A DNA stretch of 64,000 bases, taken from positions 2,604,001 to 2,668,000 of the forward strand of contig NZ_CP069421.1 of the NCBI RefSeq assembly GCF_018118585.1. The letters run 5' to 3'. The notes beneath the pieces were generated by a model. It ran no database searches. It worked only from the letters and a program-made list of their open reading frames with translations, and was not told where the DNA came from. The position numbers were made by a program, and so were the translations under genes. Below are positions 50,082-59,382 of the stretch, piece by piece. Each line of letters starts with the position of its first letter. Position 1 is the first letter of the stretch. Source of the DNA: Aristaeella lactis. GTDB taxonomy: Bacteria > Bacillota > Clostridia > Christensenellales > Aristaeellaceae.

Positions 50082-51239
50082 ATGAAGATAAAGATGCGAA
50101 CAAATGAAACAATATATATAGGTTGCTATATATTATTTATAGCGACTTGTTATATTTTTCAAGAGATTTTCTATAAACCCCGTGCCATATGGCTGTTTTG
50201 TCCGATTATAGCAATTGGTGTTATTTTATCCATTGTTTTAAACAACCAATGTACAAAAAAAGAGATGATATTGCGTATTTCAATTATTCTGATATTCGGA
50301 ATGGCTGCAATAGTAGATTCAAATGCTAAGATGTTAGTATATGCAGCGCTTTTGTGCGGAGCAGATATGACTTCATTTCGCAGAATTATTAAATGCAGTT
50401 ATTGGACTAGCTTAATAATTGTTGTGTGTACAATGTTGTTAAGTTTTGTCGGCATACTTCCTAATACCGGCGAGTGGGAGCGAAATGGTGTAGTCATTTG
50501 GACCTTTGGATTTGGTTATTATTCGGGTTTGCCATATGCTTTTTTTTATTTGGTACTGGAGCACCTTTATCTTAAGAAAAAGAAAGCGGCATGGTCTGAA
50601 TTGATTGTAATATTGGGCTTAAATTATATAATCTATAAATTAAGCACATTGAGACTTACATATTATCTAATATATCTTGTAATTGTTTTGTATATTGTAT
50701 TAATAAAATTCAATTGGTTCAATTTAAAGAAAAAGTTTTTGCATTATTTGACCATCCTTGTGTACCCTATCACATTTATAGTATCAATATGGGTTAATCA
50801 TGCATTTACTTTCGATAATCCCAGACTGGCAGCAATAAATAAGATGCTTTCGGATCGCATATATTTAGGCCATCAAGCGATGACGTTGTACAAAATAAAA
50901 CTATTTGGTAATAAAATCGAAACGTACAATAATGGTCCATCAGAATATTTTTACGTTGATTGTGGATTTTTGTATTCCCTTTTGGGATATGGCCTTATTT
51001 TTACAGGATTGGTATTGGTCTTTTATGTTTTCCTGCATAATTATTCTGCCCGTACCAATAATAAAATACTATTTATTTGGCTGACGGCAGTAGCAGCGTT
51101 CAGCTTTAGTAATAACACATGGATCAGCATACAATACAATCCGATTCTTCTTTTATTCCCAATTGTGTTGAAAGAATACAGAAGGAAAAAAGCATTATTC
51201 GGAAATGCAAAAAGCGAATTTGACATCGCTTTATGTTAG
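50082..51239 (+). CDS. Polysaccharide polymerase-like membrane protein (Wzy candidate)
   Basis: 385 residues with about ten to eleven membrane segments and little sequence conservation, as is normal for Wzy. A loop before the last segments reads NGPSEYFYVDCGFLYSLLGYGL, and the segment (D-C-x-F-x-x-x-L-x-x-x-G) resembles the C-terminal pattern of EpsG/Wzy-like proteins. ATG 50082 has GGAG nine bases upstream; the ATG at 50067 is possible. Assignment as polymerase comes mainly from topology and its place next to the flippase gene. Confidence 0.65.
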   Translation: MKIKMRTNETIYIGCYILFIATCYIFQEIFYKPRAIWLFCPIIAIGVILSIVLNNQCTKKEMILRISIILIFGMAAIVDSNAKMLVYAALLCGADMTSFRRIIKCSYWTSLIIVVCTMLLSFVGILPNTGEWERNGVVIWTFGFGYYSGLPYAFFYLVLEHLYLKKKKAAWSELIVILGLNYIIYKLSTLRLTYYLIYLVIVLYIVLIKFNWFNLKKKFLHYLTILVYPITFIVSIWVNHAFTFDNPRLAAINKMLSDRIYLGHQAMTLYKIKLFGNKIETYNNGPSEYFYVDCGFLYSLLGYGLIFTGLVLVFYVFLHNYSARTNNKILFIWLTAVAAFSFSNNTWISIQYNPILLLFPIVLKEYRRKKALFGNAKSEFDIALC

Positions 51240-51329
51240 GCTATAGATAGAACAGAATAATATAACGGTTAAATAATTGTGAATAAAACGAACAGAATGT
51301 ACTATGAAAAAACGGAAAGAAGAACAGAA

Positions 51330-52778
51330 ATGCCACAGAAATCTGGACTAAAGAAAAATTTGTTTTTAAGCACATTTTATCAAGTGCTAAAGATGGTTCT
51401 GCCATTGATAACAGCTCCTTATGCGGCTCGTGTTCTTGGAGTGGATGGAACCGGAATATATAGTTATACACACGCTTATGTAACGTATTTTATGCTGTTT
51501 GGAGCATTGGGCATGGTGTCATATGGCGGAAGAGAAATTGCCAGGCATCGAAATAATAAAGATGAGCGGAGTCAGATATTCTGGGAAATTGCCATATTGA
51601 CATTTATCACAACGACAATTTCTCTTTTGGCGTGGGGAATATGGATTCTGTTTAACAGAGAATACAGGATATACTACATTATTCTTACATTTTATCTTGT
51701 GGGGACCATGTTTGATATTTCATGGCTCTATGGTGGAATGGAAGAGTTTAAGTATACGGTCACGCAGAATAGTCTTTTCAAAATTCTCGGTACAATATCA
51801 ATCTTTGTTTTTGTTAAAAAAGCGGAAGATCTCTGGATCTATATACTGATCATGTCTTTAACCGCATGTCTGGCAAATATATCAATGTGGATATATTTGC
51901 CAAAGTTTGTGAATAAGGTGCCTCTAAAGGGAATACGGCTGAAAAAGCATCTAAAGGAAACTTTTATATATTTCATACCTACAATTGCCATATCGGTTTA
52001 CACCATTCTCGATAAAACACTCATAGGATTGATTACACAAGACACAAGCGAAAACGGAAACTATGAGCAAGCGACAAAGATTGTTAATATGGCTAAATCG
52101 GTATGCTTTGCAGGTGTAAACGCAGTATTGCATTCCAGAATCTCTTATCTTTTTACAGAGAAAAAATATGAAGAGATTAAACAAAGAATATCTGCATCCA
52201 TGGATTATATTCTTTTTATTGGAATAGGTATCTGCTTTGGAATAATCGGTGTGGCTCAGAGATTTGTACCGCTATATTTTGGCCCCGGCTATGAAGCAAC
52301 CATACTATTGCTCCAATTAATGTCCCCATTAATCATAATCGTTGGGATTAGCAATTGCTTGGGAGATCAATACTATAATCCGGCGGGATTAAGGGCGCAA
52401 AGTGCAAAATATATTATTACCGGGTCTGTTATAAACTTAATACTAAATCTTATTTTTATACCAAGATTAAAAAGTACAGGAGCCGTAATAGCAACACTTA
52501 TAGCTGAAACGGTTATCTCTGTTTTATATTTTAGCAATTGCAGTGGATATTATCGTCTAAATGTATTTATAAGACAGATATCACGAAAACTGTTTGCTGG
52601 TATAGTAATGATGATTGTAGTATTATTATTGGGAAGTGCGATTGATAATGCTTTTGTATCTGTAATAGTTCAAATACTTACAGGATGTATTGTTTACTGC
52701 GTAAGTCTTCTTTTAATGAAAGATTCGTTCATGACTGATGTAGTTATATTGAATCTGAAAAAACTGATCAAAAAGTAA
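51330..52778 (+). CDS. Wzx-type polysaccharide flippase
   Basis: 482 residues from MPQKSGLKKNLFLSTFYQVL, about twelve to fourteen membrane segments. It has the oligosaccharide-flippase N-terminus PLITAPYAARVLGVDGTGIYSY, typical of the PST family that moves undecaprenyl-linked repeat units across the membrane. The ATG at 51330 is chosen by similarity to the family start and by GGAAAG upstream; an earlier GTG (51279) would add 17 polar residues. With the Wzy-like genes it defines a Wzx/Wzy assembly route. Confidence 0.93.
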   Translation: MPQKSGLKKNLFLSTFYQVLKMVLPLITAPYAARVLGVDGTGIYSYTHAYVTYFMLFGALGMVSYGGREIARHRNNKDERSQIFWEIAILTFITTTISLLAWGIWILFNREYRIYYIILTFYLVGTMFDISWLYGGMEEFKYTVTQNSLFKILGTISIFVFVKKAEDLWIYILIMSLTACLANISMWIYLPKFVNKVPLKGIRLKKHLKETFIYFIPTIAISVYTILDKTLIGLITQDTSENGNYEQATKIVNMAKSVCFAGVNAVLHSRISYLFTEKKYEEIKQRISASMDYILFIGIGICFGIIGVAQRFVPLYFGPGYEATILLLQLMSPLIIIVGISNCLGDQYYNPAGLRAQSAKYIITGSVINLILNLIFIPRLKSTGAVIATLIAETVISVLYFSNCSGYYRLNVFIRQISRKLFAGIVMMIVVLLLGSAIDNAFVSVIVQILTGCIVYCVSLLLMKDSFMTDVVILNLKKLIKK

Positions 52779-52835
52779 CAGTGTTATTCGCACTTGAATT
52801 ATAGATGCTAAAGGCAGGAGGAACAGGAGTAGAAT

Positions 52836-53762
52836 ATGAGCCAATTACCAATAAAAATACACCTTCCGGACGGTTTCCTTGACGAAGAAATAAGAAATGG
52901 ATACACAATCAGTCATGAAATGAAAGAAATATGGGCTGTTGAATTGGATTTGCTGGTGGAATTTGATAGAGTCTGTAAAGAAAACGGATTAAAATACTTT
53001 GCCAGTTGCGGAACAAAACTGGGAGCGGTAAGACATCATGGCTTTATACCGTGGGATGATGATGTCGACGTAATGATGCTGCGTGATGAATACGATAAAC
53101 TATGTAAGATTGCGCCACAGTTATTTGCCTATCCTTATTTTTTCCAGACGGAAGAGACGGACAAAGGCAGTGCGCGGGGACACGCACAGCTTCGCAACAG
53201 TAAAACTACAGCCATATTAAAAAGTGAAGCCAGCATGGGCTTTAAATATAATCAAGGAATATTCCTGGATATTTTCCCGCTGGACAATATTCCTGACGAC
53301 AAAAAACTGTTCGAGGAACAAAGAGAAAAAGGCAATAAAATACATCGAAAACTACTCATGCATTTAAATAAATATCATCCGGAAAATCCTACGTTACGGG
53401 ACAGGCTGATAGTTTTACGGAATCAAGCTCTGTATTATATTAATAGAAATGGATACCAGAAATACTATTATGAGTTTGAAAACATATGTAAGCAATATAA
53501 TGACTCAGAAACAGAATATGTAGCGATGTTAACTTTGGGTTTTAATGACCGCGCATATAGGTTAAGAAAGGATTTTGAGGAATCCATTGATATGGATTTT
53601 GAGTTCATAAAAATACCGGTACCTAAAAACTATGAAGATGCTTTAACCAGGGTTTATGGTGATTGGAGAAAGATTGTTGTTGGTGAAAATGACCACGGTG
53701 AAGTTATTTTTTCTGCAACTGAACCATATACAGAGTATTTTAAGGGAAAGCATTCCCGATAA
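52836..53762 (+). CDS. LicD-family phosphotransferase (first of three)
   Basis: 308 residues. LicD/fukutin-type domain with ELDLLVEFDRVCKENGLKYF, GTKLGAVRHHGFIPWDDDVDV, whose acidic cluster binds metal, and then GIFLDIFPLDNIP. Known LicD proteins transfer phosphocholine from CDP-choline to teichoic acid or lipopolysaccharide sugars. Here no choline genes are seen, but CTP-activating and phosphonate enzymes are next door, so the donor could be a CMP-phosphonate. The gene is still in the AT-rich block and lies 22 bp before the cytidylyltransferase-PEP mutase gene. Confidence 0.93.
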   Translation: MSQLPIKIHLPDGFLDEEIRNGYTISHEMKEIWAVELDLLVEFDRVCKENGLKYFASCGTKLGAVRHHGFIPWDDDVDVMMLRDEYDKLCKIAPQLFAYPYFFQTEETDKGSARGHAQLRNSKTTAILKSEASMGFKYNQGIFLDIFPLDNIPDDKKLFEEQREKGNKIHRKLLMHLNKYHPENPTLRDRLIVLRNQALYYINRNGYQKYYYEFENICKQYNDSETEYVAMLTLGFNDRAYRLRKDFEESIDMDFEFIKIPVPKNYEDALTRVYGDWRKIVVGENDHGEVIFSATEPYTEYFKGKHSR

Positions 53763-53784
53763 AGATAATCAGGAGGTATAAAAA

Positions 53785-55077
53785 ATGGTTTACACATGTT
53801 TCTGCACAGACATTATTCACGAAGGACACCTGAACATCATAAACGAATGCAAAAAACTTGGGGGAAAGCTTGTAGTCGGAGTCTTATGCGATTCAGAAAT
53901 GGTGCGATACAACAGATTTCCAACAATATCTCAGCAAGAGAGAGTTGAACTTGTAAAATCGATTGCCGGTGTTGACGAAGTTGTTGTGCAAAACCATATT
54001 TTTTACGATGAAATCTTCGAAAACTTACATCCTGATTATATTGTTCATGGCAATAACTGGTCATCTGATTCTATGCAGACAATCAAAAAGAATATAGAAA
54101 GTCTCATAGAGAAGCACGGTGGTAAACTTGTTGAGGTTCCTTATACAAGAAATCCTGACATCCAGAAGATTGACAGACAAATGCATGAGAAACTCTCTAT
54201 GCCTGAATTCCGGAGGGGAAGGCTCAAGAAGCTTATTAATATAGTCCCTATTGTGAAAACTTGTGAGGTTCATAGCGGGCTGACTGGTCTGCTGGTTGAG
54301 AAAACAGTGGTCAGTAATGGGGAAGCAATAGATCAGTTTGATGCTATGTGGGTCAGCTCTCTTTGTGACAGCACAGAAAAAGGAAAGCCCGACATAGAAC
54401 TCGTTGATATGACCAGCCGTTTTCGTACAATTGAAGATGTAATGGAAGTAACAACAAAGCCGATCATTTTCGATGGTGATACTGGGGGCCTGACGGAGCA
54501 TTTTGTTTATACTGTTCGCAGTCTGGAGCGGATGGGCGTCAGCGCTGTAATTATCGAAGATAAAACAGGATTGAAAAAGAACAGCCTGTTTGGAACAGAG
54601 GTTGAACAAACTCAAGCTAGTATTGAAGAATTCAGTGCTAAAATTGCGGCCGGGAAAAATGCACAGTTATCTGATGATTTTATGATTATTGCGAGGATCG
54701 AGAGCCTGATTCTCGAAAAGGGTATGGAAGATGCATTGGCGAGAGCCAGGGCATTTGTTAAAGCCGGAGCAGATGGTATTATGATTCACAGCCGCCGTAA
54801 AGAACCCGATGAGATTCTGGAATTCTGCGACAGGTTCCGCGCAGAAAATAAGAAAACACCCATTGTAGTAGTTCCAAGTTCATTTAATGTAATTACAGAA
54901 GAAGAATTGGCAAAGCATGGAGTGAATATTTGTATTTATGCCAATCAGCTTCTCAGGGCTGCCTTCCCGGCTATGGAGAATGCGGCCAGAAGTATCCTTA
55001 CTCATCATAGGGCTAAAGAAATCGACAGTGAATTAATGCCGATCAAGCAGATTATTACATTAATCGATGAACTGTAA
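53785..55077 (+). CDS. pepM: Cytidylyltransferase - PEP mutase fusion
   Basis: 430 residues. Residues 1-~130 are a TagD-like cytidylyltransferase (MVYTCFCTDIIHEGHLNII, HEGH motif, later YIVHGNNW). From ~150 a PEP mutase domain follows with DGDTGGLTEHFVYTVRSLER and EDKTGLKKNS at 258-267, the PEP mutase signature. It makes phosphonopyruvate from PEP. It is like the protein at 24596 without the first nucleotidyltransferase domain, which is here supplied by separate or fused genes nearby. AGGAGGT is seven bases before the ATG. PEP mutase equilibrium favours PEP, so the decarboxylase at 60614 should pull the reaction. Confidence 0.94.
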   Translation: MVYTCFCTDIIHEGHLNIINECKKLGGKLVVGVLCDSEMVRYNRFPTISQQERVELVKSIAGVDEVVVQNHIFYDEIFENLHPDYIVHGNNWSSDSMQTIKKNIESLIEKHGGKLVEVPYTRNPDIQKIDRQMHEKLSMPEFRRGRLKKLINIVPIVKTCEVHSGLTGLLVEKTVVSNGEAIDQFDAMWVSSLCDSTEKGKPDIELVDMTSRFRTIEDVMEVTTKPIIFDGDTGGLTEHFVYTVRSLERMGVSAVIIEDKTGLKKNSLFGTEVEQTQASIEEFSAKIAAGKNAQLSDDFMIIARIESLILEKGMEDALARARAFVKAGADGIMIHSRRKEPDEILEFCDRFRAENKKTPIVVVPSSFNVITEEELAKHGVNICIYANQLLRAAFPAMENAARSILTHHRAKEIDSELMPIKQIITLIDEL

Positions 55078-55089
55078 TGAGGAATTGCT

Positions 55090-55950
55090 ATGAAAAAAGG
55101 CACAGGGGTTATAACCGGTGAAGATTTCCGTAGAATGCAGCTGCTGGAATTGGATATGTTGGTTGAGATGGACAGAATCTGTCGGAAACATAATATCCGA
55201 TATACTATAACAAGCGGAACACTTCTGGGTGCTGTCAGACATAAGGGATATATACCCTGGGATGACGATGCAGATGTAGCAATGCTACGGGAAGAGTATG
55301 AAAAGTTCAGGAGAGTATCCCATGAATTGAACCCTGAAATATGTTTTTTTCAGGATCATGATACTGAAAAAGAATACATATGGGGATACGGAAAACTTCG
55401 AAGGACAGGAACGACATATATCCGGCCCGGCCAGGAAAAACAGAAGTTCAGAACTGGGGTTTATGTGGATATTATGCCCTGTGATGATATCCCCAAGTCG
55501 GTTCCCGGTCAGATGATTATGGATTTTTATTGCTTTTGTCTCAGAAAGATTCTCTGGTCCAACATCGGGAAAGATGATACGAAAAATCCAATCCTTGAGA
55601 GGATAATGTATAAAATGCTGTCAAGGATTAATCCGGAATTCGTGTTTAAACGTATTGGTAAAATGGCTGCGAGAAGTTCAAATAAAAGTCCAAATCTTGT
55701 TCGGGTACTGATGTTGCCATCAGGTGGAAAAGAACGGAAGTTATATTCCGGGAAAAATAGTGTGTCTACCCGATATGGCAGTCCCAAAGAATGGTACCTG
55801 GATGTGATAGAAATGGACTTTGAAGGGCATAAACTGTATGGAACGAAAAACTATGATCAATACCTGATATCACGTTATGGAGATTACATGGCTCTTCCTC
55901 CGGAGGAGAAACGGATTGGAAAAGCCCCTGCGTCAATCTGGGAGTTTTAA
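55090..55950 (+). CDS. LicD-family phosphotransferase (second of three)
   Basis: 286 residues with ELDMLVEMDRICRKHNIRYT, GTLLGAVRHKGYIPWDDDAD and VYVDIMPCDDIPKS. It is clearly paralogous to the LicD at 56685, with the same order of motifs and length (for example WGYGKLRRTG versus WGYGKIRKTG) and a nearly identical C-terminal ending PPEEKRIGKA/PPEEKRIPKV. ATG 12 bp after the PEP mutase stop, with GAGGA upstream. Role inferred: transfer of a phosphoryl or phosphonyl group from a CMP donor to glycan. Confidence 0.93.
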   Translation: MKKGTGVITGEDFRRMQLLELDMLVEMDRICRKHNIRYTITSGTLLGAVRHKGYIPWDDDADVAMLREEYEKFRRVSHELNPEICFFQDHDTEKEYIWGYGKLRRTGTTYIRPGQEKQKFRTGVYVDIMPCDDIPKSVPGQMIMDFYCFCLRKILWSNIGKDDTKNPILERIMYKMLSRINPEFVFKRIGKMAARSSNKSPNLVRVLMLPSGGKERKLYSGKNSVSTRYGSPKEWYLDVIEMDFEGHKLYGTKNYDQYLISRYGDYMALPPEEKRIGKAPASIWEF

Positions 55951-56682
55951 ATGAGCAGAATAGCAATCCTGTCAGATATACACGGAAATTTATACGCACT
56001 GGAGAAAGTTGTACAAGATATGGACTCACGCTGTATTGATCAGGCGATTCTTTTGGGTGATCTGATTGACTATGGCATGCAGTCAAATGAAGTGGTTGCT
56101 TATATTATGAACCATTTTCATTATCCTCTTGTATGCAGTATATGGGGGAATCATGAAAAAGCCATTTTGACTTCAAATTTCAATGGCTTTTCCAGCCAAC
56201 GCGGGGTGGACTGTGCTAAACATACCGCCTCTTTACTTACCACTGAAACGACTGATTATTTGAACCGGGAACTGATTCATGATGGTTTCTGCGAATTCAG
56301 TCTGGATAATAAAAAAGCTCTGGCGATTCATGGATCGCTTGATAATCCCTACTGGAAAGCGATTATGCCCGGTAATCTGCGCGGGGATTACAGGGAATAT
56401 GACATTGTGCTGTCCGGCCATTCTCATTATCCCCATGTATTAACAGAGTTCTATGACAACGAGGACCCGGTACACAGGAACAAGCATGCGGTTATATTTA
56501 TCAATCCGGGGTCGGTAGGACAGCCAAGAAATCACAATCCCGCTGCACAATATGCCATTCTGGATACCGATACTTTTTCTGTCAGTCTTATAGCAGTAAA
56601 ATATGATGTTGTATCAGCAATGGCACTGTATGATGATAGTGTTGATTCGTTTTACAGGACAAGACTTGAAACTGGAGTATAA
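55951..56682 (+). CDS. Metallophosphoesterase between two LicD genes
   Basis: 243 residues of the calcineurin-like fold: AILSDIHGNLYALEKV (D-x-H), LLGDLIDYG (G-D), SIWGNHEKAIL (G-N-H) and VLSGHSHYPH (G-H-x-H), so all metal ligands are present. It starts on the base after the preceding stop and the next gene starts two bases after its stop, so the three genes form a tight unit. It resembles YfcE/MJ0936-like phosphodiesterases. It might remove phospho- or phosphono-diesters or recycle a by-product; substrate unknown. Confidence 0.9.
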   Translation: MSRIAILSDIHGNLYALEKVVQDMDSRCIDQAILLGDLIDYGMQSNEVVAYIMNHFHYPLVCSIWGNHEKAILTSNFNGFSSQRGVDCAKHTASLLTTETTDYLNRELIHDGFCEFSLDNKKALAIHGSLDNPYWKAIMPGNLRGDYREYDIVLSGHSHYPHVLTEFYDNEDPVHRNKHAVIFINPGSVGQPRNHNPAAQYAILDTDTFSVSLIAVKYDVVSAMALYDDSVDSFYRTRLETGV

Positions 56683-56684
56683 GT

Positions 56685-57566
56685 ATGGAAGGAATGCTGA
56701 CTGATTTTAGCAGAATCTATGTGGATAAGGAAAATGATGCGCCTTTATCCCAGGAGGAATTTAGAAGGCTGCAGCTGGTCGAATTATGTATCCTGAAGGA
56801 ATTTGATCGGATATGCCGGAAAAACCAAATAAATTATACCATCAGTTGCGGCACCCTTCTGGGAGCTGTCAGACATAAGGGATTCATTCCGTGGGATGAT
56901 GATGCGGATATTTCCATGTTGCGGGAAGACTATGAGAAGTTCCGTAAAGTAGCGAATCAGATGGATCCGGATATATGTTTTTTTCAGGATCATAATACGG
57001 ATCCGGGATATCTTTGGGGTTATGGGAAAATCCGTAAAACAGGAACATGTCATATCCGTTCAGGGCAGGAACATATTAATTGCAAAAACGGAGTATATAT
57101 TGATATATTTCCGCTGGATGGAATTCCGCGAAGCACGGTTGGACAGATTATGCAGGATATCCATTGTTTTTTTGTTCGTAAAATGCTGTGGGCCCGGGTC
57201 GGCAAGGAAACTGCTAAAGGATTGCTGAAAATATGGTATAAATGTGTTTCTCATATTCCCGTAGAAAAAATCTATCAGCATTTAAACAAAATGATCAAAA
57301 AGTATAACGAGAAAAACCCGGAAAGGGTAAGACTGCTTATGTATCCGTCATTTGGAAAGCTTTATGTAAAAAACACACTGAAAACCCGTTTTGGAATGCC
57401 AAGAAAATGGTATACAGATCTCATTGATTATCCTTTTGAAGATACTGTGCTTCGAGGAATGAGAGATTATGATGCTGCCATGAAATACATGTATGATGAC
57501 TATATGACACCACCGCCGGAGGAAAAACGTATTCCCAAAGTATCATTTTCAAAAATCCGTTTTTAA
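56685..57566 (+). CDS. LicD-family phosphotransferase (third of three)
   Basis: 293 residues with LVELCILKEFDRICRKNQI, GTLLGAVRHKGFIPWDDDAD and VYIDIFPLDGIPRS. Closest relative in the window is the LicD at 55090. Three LicD genes in 5 kb suggest either three acceptor positions on the repeat unit or different donors. GGAG is seven bases before the ATG. Confidence 0.93.
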   Translation: MEGMLTDFSRIYVDKENDAPLSQEEFRRLQLVELCILKEFDRICRKNQINYTISCGTLLGAVRHKGFIPWDDDADISMLREDYEKFRKVANQMDPDICFFQDHNTDPGYLWGYGKIRKTGTCHIRSGQEHINCKNGVYIDIFPLDGIPRSTVGQIMQDIHCFFVRKMLWARVGKETAKGLLKIWYKCVSHIPVEKIYQHLNKMIKKYNEKNPERVRLLMYPSFGKLYVKNTLKTRFGMPRKWYTDLIDYPFEDTVLRGMRDYDAAMKYMYDDYMTPPPEEKRIPKVSFSKIRF

Positions 57567-57616
57567 TATGTTAAATAAATAAGCGCCTGAAAGGGCATCG
57601 GAAGGAGAACAGAAAA

Positions 57617-58618
57617 ATGAAACTGTATGTAATTAGTGGTGTAACAGGGATGACAGGTAATGAACTTGTGCGTCAGATTCTGGTGGATGGATCCAAGGAT
57701 AAGGTGATCGGTTTTGATAATTTCTATGCATCCTCAATTGAGACGGTCAGTGACCATATTGATGACGAGCGGTTTATATTTTTTGAATATGATCTGAACA
57801 ATAAACAGCAGATGGCGGAGATTGAAAAGATTGTAAAAGCACAGAAGAGCCAATATGATGAAGTAATTTATATCAATTGTGCTGCTGTTGTTCATACTGA
57901 ACATTTCTATCATGTTTATGAAACCTTTGAGACCAACGTTGAAGGAATGAACGCATTTCTTCAGCAGGCCATCCGAGTCGGAGCACATAAATTTATCAAC
58001 TGTTCGACTTCGGAGGTTTATTCCATGAATTCCTGGAATGAAGACGGCGGTGTGAAAGAAAACGATTATCTTACCATGGCAGTTGCAGAACATAGCCAGA
58101 GGACCAGTTATGCTACAGGTAAACTGTTGACAGAGTTTTTCATCAAAGATGCGGTGGATACCGGAAAGATTCTGGGCTGCTCTATCCGCTTTGCAAATGT
58201 TTATAGCCGGAATGAAAGATTTCCCAAACATATTATTCCTTTCATTATTAACAGCTTTAAAAATGAAGGGAAAGTAGTTCTGCTTGAAAACAGCAGAAAG
58301 AACCGCAGGACTTTTCTAAATAATTATGATAGCTGTAGTGCCGTCCTTGCTCTGGCAGGAACGAACAGTGCATTGGACGGGACAGTTTATAATGTGGCTA
58401 CGGATGAGGAGATTTCCATTATTGATCTGGCACGGCTGTGTGCAAAGAAGATGGGAATAGAAAATCCGAAGATTGAATTCAGCGGTTATCGGGAATCTGA
58501 TCCGGAAAGAAGGTTGCTGTCTACCAGGAAGATTCGTGAGAGAACGGGCTGGAAACCTCAGGTTGATCTGGAGAAGGGTCTGAATGAATGCATTGAAAAC
58601 TATCTGGCGGAGAACTGA
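57617..58618 (+). CDS. Extended-SDR NAD-dependent epimerase/dehydratase
   Basis: 333 residues. Rossmann motif GVTGMTGNELVRQIL at the start (G-x-x-G-x-x-G), FEYDLNN region, NCSTSEVY, catalytic SYATGK (Y-x-x-x-K near residue 172) and RFANVYSRNERFPKHI. This is a typical nucleotide-sugar epimerase or dehydratase and could make a sugar of the repeat unit. AAGGAGAAC precedes the ATG. Whether its substrate is a sugar or a phosphonate cannot be judged from sequence. Confidence 0.9.
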   Translation: MKLYVISGVTGMTGNELVRQILVDGSKDKVIGFDNFYASSIETVSDHIDDERFIFFEYDLNNKQQMAEIEKIVKAQKSQYDEVIYINCAAVVHTEHFYHVYETFETNVEGMNAFLQQAIRVGAHKFINCSTSEVYSMNSWNEDGGVKENDYLTMAVAEHSQRTSYATGKLLTEFFIKDAVDTGKILGCSIRFANVYSRNERFPKHIIPFIINSFKNEGKVVLLENSRKNRRTFLNNYDSCSAVLALAGTNSALDGTVYNVATDEEISIIDLARLCAKKMGIENPKIEFSGYRESDPERRLLSTRKIRERTGWKPQVDLEKGLNECIENYLAEN

Positions 58619-58620
58619 TT

Positions 58621-59382
58621 ATGAGAGCAGCAATTATTACTGTGGCCGGAATATCCAGCAGATTCAATGAAGGAATTCCCGAAGAGCAGAAAATACTTAA
58701 GGCAATCTATAATGAACATAATCCACAAGACACACTTTTGGTTCACTTGATTGAAAAATGTGCTTTTGCTGATCGGATCATTATTGTTGGAGGATATATG
58801 TTTGATCAGCTGCAAAGCTTTGTATCTGTGAATCTGCAGAAAAGCTTTCCGCAGCTTGTTCTCGTCCGGAATGATCACTATGCGGATCTTGCTTCCGGTT
58901 ATAGCCTTTATCTTGGAATTAACAAAGCGTTGGATCTTGGTGCAGATGAGCTGCTTTTTGTAGAAGGTGATCTGGATATCGATGACGAGTCCTTTAAAAA
59001 GATTGTGGATGCAGAACATACAGTATTAACGTACACAACTGAACCGATTTATGCTAACAAGGCAGTTGTTTTGTATAAAAATGAGGAGGATCGTTTTCAG
59101 TATGCATTCAACAGTGTCCATGGGTTGCTGCGTATTGATAATGCCTTTTCCTGTATTTTAAACTCTGGCCAAGCCTGGAAATTTGATAATATGGAAGCGC
59201 TTAAAAAAGCCAATGAATTGTTTTTCAGCATGAAAAAAGATGGCACAAATCTATGGATTATTCAGCAATACATAGACAGCGTGCCTTCGGATACTATCAG
59301 CTTGGTTAAGCTGGAAAGATGGACTAACTGTAATACCAGAGAAGATTACAATAAAATCTTGGAAGGCTGGAGGAAAAAATAA
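58621..59382 (+). CDS. Stand-alone nucleotidyltransferase-like protein
   Basis: 253 residues. The N-terminus MRAAIITVAGISSRFNEG is a nucleotidyltransferase signature (x-G-x-x-S/T-R), and LLFVEGDLDIDDESF supplies the acidic metal-binding segment. The glycine-rich loop is less canonical (AGISSRFN) than in the fused domains (NSGLGSRMG). It may be a LicC-like CTP transferase for the phosphonate or for a polyol phosphate. Its stop overlaps the start of the next gene (TAATG), so the two are translationally coupled. Confidence 0.75.
   Translation: MRAAIITVAGISSRFNEGIPEEQKILKAIYNEHNPQDTLLVHLIEKCAFADRIIIVGGYMFDQLQSFVSVNLQKSFPQLVLVRNDHYADLASGYSLYLGINKALDLGADELLFVEGDLDIDDESFKKIVDAEHTVLTYTTEPIYANKAVVLYKNEEDRFQYAFNSVHGLLRIDNAFSCILNSGQAWKFDNMEALKKANELFFSMKKDGTNLWIIQQYIDSVPSDTISLVKLERWTNCNTREDYNKILEGWRKK

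Noticed and set aside
52836-57566. Choline phosphate decoration by the LicD genes
   Set aside because: No choline transporter, kinase or typical LicC gene is in the window, while phosphonate enzymes are adjacent. It is not excluded, since such genes could lie elsewhere.
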